64,000 bases of DNA. Origin: Saxidomus purpurata. Taxonomy: Eukaryota; Mollusca; Bivalvia; Venerida; Veneridae. Made by a program: the position numbers and the translations under genes. Location of the stretch: assembly GCA_022818135.1 (NCBI GenBank), contig JAFMSR010000002.1:53493594-53557593 (forward strand), given 5' to 3'. Positions 60,901 to 64,000 of this stretch are shown piece by piece (the stretch's first letter is position 1; every line of letters starts with the position of its first letter). The notes beneath the pieces were generated by a model. The model saw nothing but the letters and a program-made list of their open reading frames with translations, was not told the origin of the DNA and did not search any database.

Positions 60901-63519
60901 TTATTTCCACTAATTCTGTCACAATGTCTTTGTTCGTAAACGGACAAGAAAATGTTTCTAAATGCATCCCTTTTTTATAATAATTCGCTAATCTCTATAT
61001 ACCTTAACATGAGATGCTAGTGTAAGTACACTTCAATATTATGGCTTCCAACCAAGTGGAACACATTTGATATTTAAGGAAACAAGTGAGTTAAAAATAC
61101 GCCCGTCAAGGAGACATAATTTAGTATCTGGCTTTTTATAGATTTTGTAAACAGTGTTTATTCATCTGTTTGAACTATTTAGCTGAGAAGGCTAATACCT
61201 TAATTTGGCGATAATTCAAGGGCCATAATCCAGCTTTAGGCGATCTTGCTGGTTATCGAACTTTGCTTAGACATTATGCCCATGTTTTTCCACCAAGTTT
61301 GGTGAATATCGGATGAAAACTGTTTGACTTAGAAAGTGGACAAGGCAAATTGGCCAATTTTAGATAAATCAAGGGCCATAATGCGAAAACAAACCTAGTG
61401 CGATTCGACTGGTTGTCAAACTTGGCCTTAACATGTTGGCCACAAATATTTTCACCAAGTTTGGTTAAGATCGGATAAAAACTGTTCGACTTAGACAGCG
61501 GACACGGCTAATTTGGCTTTAGAAGTGGATACTTCAAGGGCCATAAATGACAAGCCTCTCTACTCTCCGCACTTGTGCATGTTGTCGTAATGTTTCGGTA
61601 CGTTGGGTTTGGTTAGTATAAATCCTCTAGAGTAACCAGACTGACAGACTTGAAAACCATTTTTTTAAATCCTTAATTGAGACACGACTGTAGGCATGTT
61701 TTTCTTTGAGTCCGTGGAAATGTGATCTTGTTGTTCAAAATTTACATTTGGTTGAAAATTGGATTTTGCAACTTATATTTAAAAATATACATGTCCTTGA
61801 GAGAACTGACTCAAACTCTTATTTTAAATGTAGCCACTTACCTGGAACACTGTGGAAGCCTTCAGCAAGGCCTGGTTGTATGCAGTAACTTCTACGGAAG
61901 CTGTGCTTGTTTCGAGATCGCTCTTACTTATCATAAACCAACAGTTGTCCAGATCTAAAGATTGTTGAGGGATGAAACATTTGCCTTCAATGGTGCTACA
62001 GAGGGGGTTGTCAGGAGTCTGAAAGTAGGTGTACATTTTTACTGAAGCACTGTAAACTCCATTTATAACGACTGTGGATATAGCGAATTCTGGATATAAA
62101 TACTACTTTTCTCTGTCCGATATACTTTTTCTTTACTTTACAATTATAATATCGGTATAAGGAATAAATTTAAATGGTCCGAAAGAGTTATAAACAACAT
62201 TTATTGTATAGCCAATACTAGCCATAATTCATAAAATTTTTCTTTATTTATAAATATAATGATAAGTGCTTGCATCCAAATCCTAAATAGATAAATTCCT
62301 TGAAAACGAATCAATTAAAGTCAATTTTAGCGTCACGTTAATTTCGTTGAAAACGTACATTGTCAGTCAGTTTGTTTTGTTTTGTTTTATCATAATTACC
62401 CAATTGACTGGTACAATGTACACTCAAAAACTGCATATATTTATGTATCATTGTGTTTAAAGGAATTGCACCATCTCTGTTCGTCTGATGTTCGTAATTC
62501 GAATTAATTATATTTATGATTTCAGAAGCTGAATCACACATGTGAATCCAAAAATGCCCGACTAAGCATGATTCACATGATTGTGACATAGTTAAAGTGA
62601 TACGTGAAACATGCAACTTACATCCATACTTGATGAAGAAAAATTTTCATAGACAACTCTGTCTTCCTTGTTTGTTGTCTTAATTGTGATAGCATATCCA
62701 ATTTTATGCACCCCGCTCTGAGCATCAGATGCAGTAAACTGTATCCTTTAAGTCAAGTCAAACGTTCATGAAAAAACATTAATTATTGTAAAACTATTAC
62801 AGGGGTGTTTAAATTGCTCACATCTAAATCAGTTCTGAAACCCACGAGAGTCTTACTATTTACTTAATCTGTAAATTTTAACATGAATAAGAATTAAGAA
62901 ACATTTATTCCTACTCTGGTCCATATTATAATACTGATTTCGAGTCTCAGAATAACTGTTTCATACATTGGTATAAGGTTACAGGTACCTTTATAGTACA
63001 TTTATGATAATTTTGCGGTGGCGTAGTAGAAGAGTCCATTACTTTTATGTAAACCACTTATCCTATTACAACGGACCGTCTTTTTTATAGTTTAATCAGG
63101 ACCGTGAGACAGTGATGCAGTATAAGAGACCAATAGAGTGATTCGATAAGCTACAAGCTTTCTTCACAATCGAGCTAAAATAAATTAGTATAAACTAAGA
63201 GTCCAATATCATTACGAACAATTCATCGGATAATAAACGGATTAAAACATGAGTTCTTTTCTACTTGTTTTTGCAATGAGAGTAAATGTTTGCGTACGTA
63301 AATTTCTATTACGTCACTGCCTCATTATTACAAATATGCTGTACCTAGATGTATAGTTATATGTCGCATTTTTGATGTTTGGAGTAAAGCTATGCATTGC
63401 CCCTGTCGTTCCAGGCTTGGATATCTTTGGTGGAGTTCCATCGAATGTTACTAGAGTACTATCTGACTTTATATTCCCCATTGCATCTGTCGCACGAACC
63501 CATATACGGACCCGGCTGC
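51784..63519 (-). CDS. Right receptor gene: FN3, TM helix and tyrosine pseudokinase (3' 15 exons)
   Basis: Exons read right to left: 63345-63519, 62622-62745, 61842-62018, 60324-60360, 59807-59931, 58771-58939, 58094-58150, 57177-57355, 56578-56764, 55965-56084, 54654-54808, 54122-54244, 53746-53860, 53325-53415 and 51784-51916, ending in TAG. All junctions are GT/AG, phases match, and no stop or frameshift interrupts. The product is a type I membrane protein with an FN3 domain next to one helix, a basic juxtamembrane region and a full RTK-type kinase fold (Gly loop, VVAK Lys, HPNIL, YEY hinge, APE, DVWS, terminal RKRP). The catalytic Asp (HRR) and metal-binding Asp (GFG) are both replaced, so phosphotransfer is not expected. 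A scaffold or dimer-partner role is inference. Related active RTKs (FGFR/Tie/Ret-like) are the likely origin. Confidence 0.88.
52500..53110. repeat. Degenerate ~145-bp tandem repeat in a kinase intron
   Basis: Four to five units, each with a version of ttgtgctctatcactgtat, gaagtttcaagtaattcc and ttttggagttatgctc. Lies between E27' and E28'. Confidence 0.75.
53325..53415 (-). CDS. Right gene E27': alpha-G region
   Basis: Acceptor ttgttag, donor gtaagt. It encodes [20 protein letters not shown] then [10 protein letters not shown], a normal RTK alpha-G segment. Confidence 0.86.
53746..53860 (-). CDS. Right gene E26': APE motif and alpha-F
   Basis: Acceptor ctacag, donor gttagt. It encodes [15 protein letters not shown] and [16 protein letters not shown], both well kept, so the C-lobe core is preserved. 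Confidence 0.88.
54122..54244 (-). CDS. Right gene E25': catalytic and activation loops, both Asp lost
   Basis: Acceptor attcag, donor gtacac, 41 codons in phase 0. It encodes [13 protein letters not shown], where HRDLACRN is expected (Asp codon is CGT, Arg), and [10 protein letters not shown], where DFG is expected (codon GGA, Gly). Each change needs at least two base substitutions from an Asp codon. Confidence 0.9.
54510..54578 (-). mobile_element. tRNA-derived SINE head in a kinase intron
   Basis: Minus strand: tcggtagctcagtagttaga (D-arm/A-box), a 5-bp anticodon-like stem cgttc/gaacg, and cccgggttcgagtatg (B-box). The T-stem and acceptor do not close, so not a working tRNA. Confidence 0.55.
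54654..54808 (-). CDS. Right gene E24': hinge and alpha-D/E
   Basis: Acceptor atacag, donor gtaatg. It encodes [18 protein letters not shown] then [16 protein letters not shown], the standard RTK hinge and alpha-E. Only a short kinase insert. Confidence 0.87.
55372..55615 (+). mobile_element. tRNA-Thr-like SINE in a kinase intron
   Basis: Head 55372-55445: gttagctcaataggtagag, anticodon-like loop cttgtaa (TGT) on a 4-bp stem, and gtgggttcgattcccgg. It is followed by a body of about 170 bp with ctggcatgataaagaaccag. Plus strand, opposite to the host gene. Confidence 0.65.
55965..56084 (-). CDS. Right gene E23': alpha-C helix and beta-4
   Basis: Acceptor tcacag, donor gtaggt. It encodes [15 protein letters not shown] and [19 protein letters not shown] aligns with the usual L.EA.I, so the alpha-C Glu seems replaced by Lys. 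A five-residue insert precedes EHPN, so this alignment is less certain than the HRD and DFG changes. Confidence 0.84.
56578..56764 (-). CDS. Right gene E22': kinase N-lobe, glycine loop and beta-3 Lys
   Basis: Acceptor tttaag, donor gtaatt. It encodes [16 protein letters not shown] and YVVAKTLK. The ATP-binding Lys of VAxK is kept, but of the three loop glycines only the second remains (K-S-G-H-F-A). Confidence 0.86.
57177..57355 (-). CDS. Right gene E21': TM helix and basic juxtamembrane region
   Basis: Acceptor caacag, donor gtaaga. It encodes [15 protein letters not shown], then RQ-, R- and K-rich sequence ([15 protein letters not shown]) as expected on the cytoplasmic side by the positive-inside rule. 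Decayed copies of its start lie in the intron to the right. Confidence 0.84.
57360..57790 (-). repeat. Array of decayed copies of the TM-exon start
   Basis: Next to E21', five further segments resemble its acceptor and first codons on the minus strand, with boundaries near 57427, 57550, 57614, 57678 and 57786. Examples are aacaatag then GTGTTTTGGACATCG, beside the real aacaacag then GTGTTTTGGGTGTCG. Each gives a hydrophobic frame ([37 protein letters not shown]) but soon hits stops or lacks donors. Confidence 0.75.
58094..58150 (-). CDS. Right gene E20': stalk and start of TM helix
   Basis: 57 nt, acceptor gaacag, donor gtaagt. It encodes [18 protein letters not shown]: a short Thr/Ser-rich stalk, then the first residues of the helix. 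In phase with E21'. Confidence 0.82.
58771..58939 (-). CDS. Right gene E19': FN3 domain, second half
   Basis: Acceptor gtgtag, donor gtacgt. It encodes [20 protein letters not shown], containing the FN3 L-x-A-x-T-x-Y signature. Joins E18' in phase 0 and E20' in phase 1. Confidence 0.82.
59807..59931 (-). CDS. Right gene E18': FN3 domain, first half
   Basis: Acceptor atttcag, donor gtaata. It encodes [20 protein letters not shown] then [16 protein letters not shown], with the FN3 Trp core. Confidence 0.85.
60324..60360 (-). CDS. Right gene E17': 37-nt micro-exon opening the FN3 domain
   Basis: Acceptor ttgcag, donor gtaagt. It encodes [12 protein letters not shown] and moves phase 0 to phase 1. 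One residue differs from the left copy (N to K). Confidence 0.8.
61200..61560. repeat. Dispersed 'caagggccataa' modules, right copy
   Basis: Paralogous to 1745-2110 within the segmental duplication, with minor indels. Confidence 0.65.
61842..62018 (-). CDS. Right gene E16': cysteine-containing ectodomain exon
   Basis: 59 codons in phase 0, tttcag and gtaagt. Shares [20 protein letters not shown] with the left copy but differs at six other positions. Confidence 0.84.
62048..62205. mobile_element. ATAACGA-type MITE remnant, right copy
   Basis: Duplicate of 2598-2760, so the element was present before the segmental duplication. Confidence 0.5.
62622..62745 (-). CDS. Right gene E15': ectodomain repeat
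   Basis: Encodes the same peptide as 3165-3288 ([20 protein letters not shown]). Its acceptor is aaag instead of the cag used in the left copy. A cag six bases further in would break the frame, so the weaker site must be used. Confidence 0.82.
63345..63519 (-). CDS. Right gene E14': ATDAMGN / DGTPP repeat
   Basis: Same splice sites and phase as 3817-3991. It encodes [12 protein letters not shown] and [15 protein letters not shown]. Earlier exons of this gene lie off the right edge. Confidence 0.85.
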
Positions 63520-64000
63520 CTATTTGAAAAGGTTTGAAATGTAAAACAAAAGTCAAATGGAGAGACAAAACGTATGCCATAATTCATTTTTGCTCGATAC
63601 ATTCTTTTAGTGGACAATGTTTCAACGTAAAAAGCACATATTAACATGTGTAGAACTCATTCCTTTTTTTTATGAGATGAAAATATATGTGACATTATTA
63701 ACAATTTTTCTCAATTTTTATGTACTGTATAATAGCAAGCAATTTGAATATGTCAAAGTAATACATTACCCTTCAAAGTGGCCATCATAATTTAAGAAAG
63801 ACATTAATCACCGATTAATACTACAGTGTACTTTAAAATGAACGTTGCTATAGTTACAACAAAACATAATTATGAATCTGTATCACAGTTTTATTCTATT
63901 AAAAAAAATCTTTTTTCACTCTCGTAGTCAAATTTTGATAATCAGATATTTAATTTATATCTTCCAGTGAGAAATAACTAGGCATAACACATTTTTCACA

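Larger units (their letters stand above)
59325..64000. repeat. Right copy of a segmental duplication
   Basis: Partner of 1-4480 at an offset of about 59.3 kb, same orientation. It carries exons E14'-E18' of the right receptor gene and runs off the right window edge. Introns remain alignable throughout with scattered substitutions and indels, so the duplication is fairly recent but not an assembly duplicate. Confidence 0.95.

Overview
The window is animal nuclear DNA, most likely from a bivalve mollusc. It is AT-rich, with long introns, tRNA-headed SINEs, MITEs, satellites and the 'aagtttggttaagatcgg / caagggccataa' dispersed modules I associate with bivalve genomes. The species cannot be named from the sequence alone. 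Nothing bacterial is present. A 500-bp run of N at 23650-24149 is an assembly gap.

Two paralogous receptor genes lie in tandem on the minus strand. The left gene is visible from 16249 down to 501 and continues off the left edge. Eighteen phase-consistent exons encode an EMI-like cysteine/tryptophan module, two EGF-like repeats, a long ectodomain of lophotrochozoan-type repeats (motifs such as ATDAMGN and DGTPP), and the start of an FN3 domain. The right gene enters from the right edge at 63519 and ends at 51784. Fifteen exons cover the same membrane-proximal ectodomain, the FN3 domain, one transmembrane helix, and a complete tyrosine-kinase-like domain with its stop codon. That kinase domain has HRR for HRD, GFG for DFG, probably Lys for the alpha-C Glu, and a degraded Gly loop, yet its reading frame is intact. 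It should be a receptor pseudokinase. The five shared exons sit in a segmental duplication (1-4480 and 59325-64000, offset about 59.3 kb).

Between the two genes is a complete 11.4-kb Ty3/gypsy LTR retrotransposon (37314-48745, plus strand). Its LTRs are about 99.5% identical and it has a 4-bp target duplication, a tRNA-Leu type primer site and a polypurine tract. gag and the front of pol carry stops and frameshifts, while RNase H/integrase is open. Between pol and the 3' LTR, where env would sit, is a 431-codon frame with two C2H2-type fingers. It begins at a splice acceptor without an ATG. A five-codon ATG exon ending at a GT donor lies inside the 5' LTR in the matching phase, so I predict a spliced accessory protein. 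The LTR also carries GGTCAnnnTGACC palindromes upstream of its TATA box.

Other structure includes a palindromic GATATC satellite with a roughly 460-bp higher-order period (12.7-14.5 kb), a 24-bp acidic-codon minisatellite (5.7-7.3 kb), and a TTAA-flanked MITE whose empty site survives in an inverted paralogous copy. There is also a 140-bp fold-back element, a tandem array of decayed transmembrane-exon starts beside the real exon, several SINEs, and the last two exons of an unidentified plus-strand gene whose tail has an NPAY motif.
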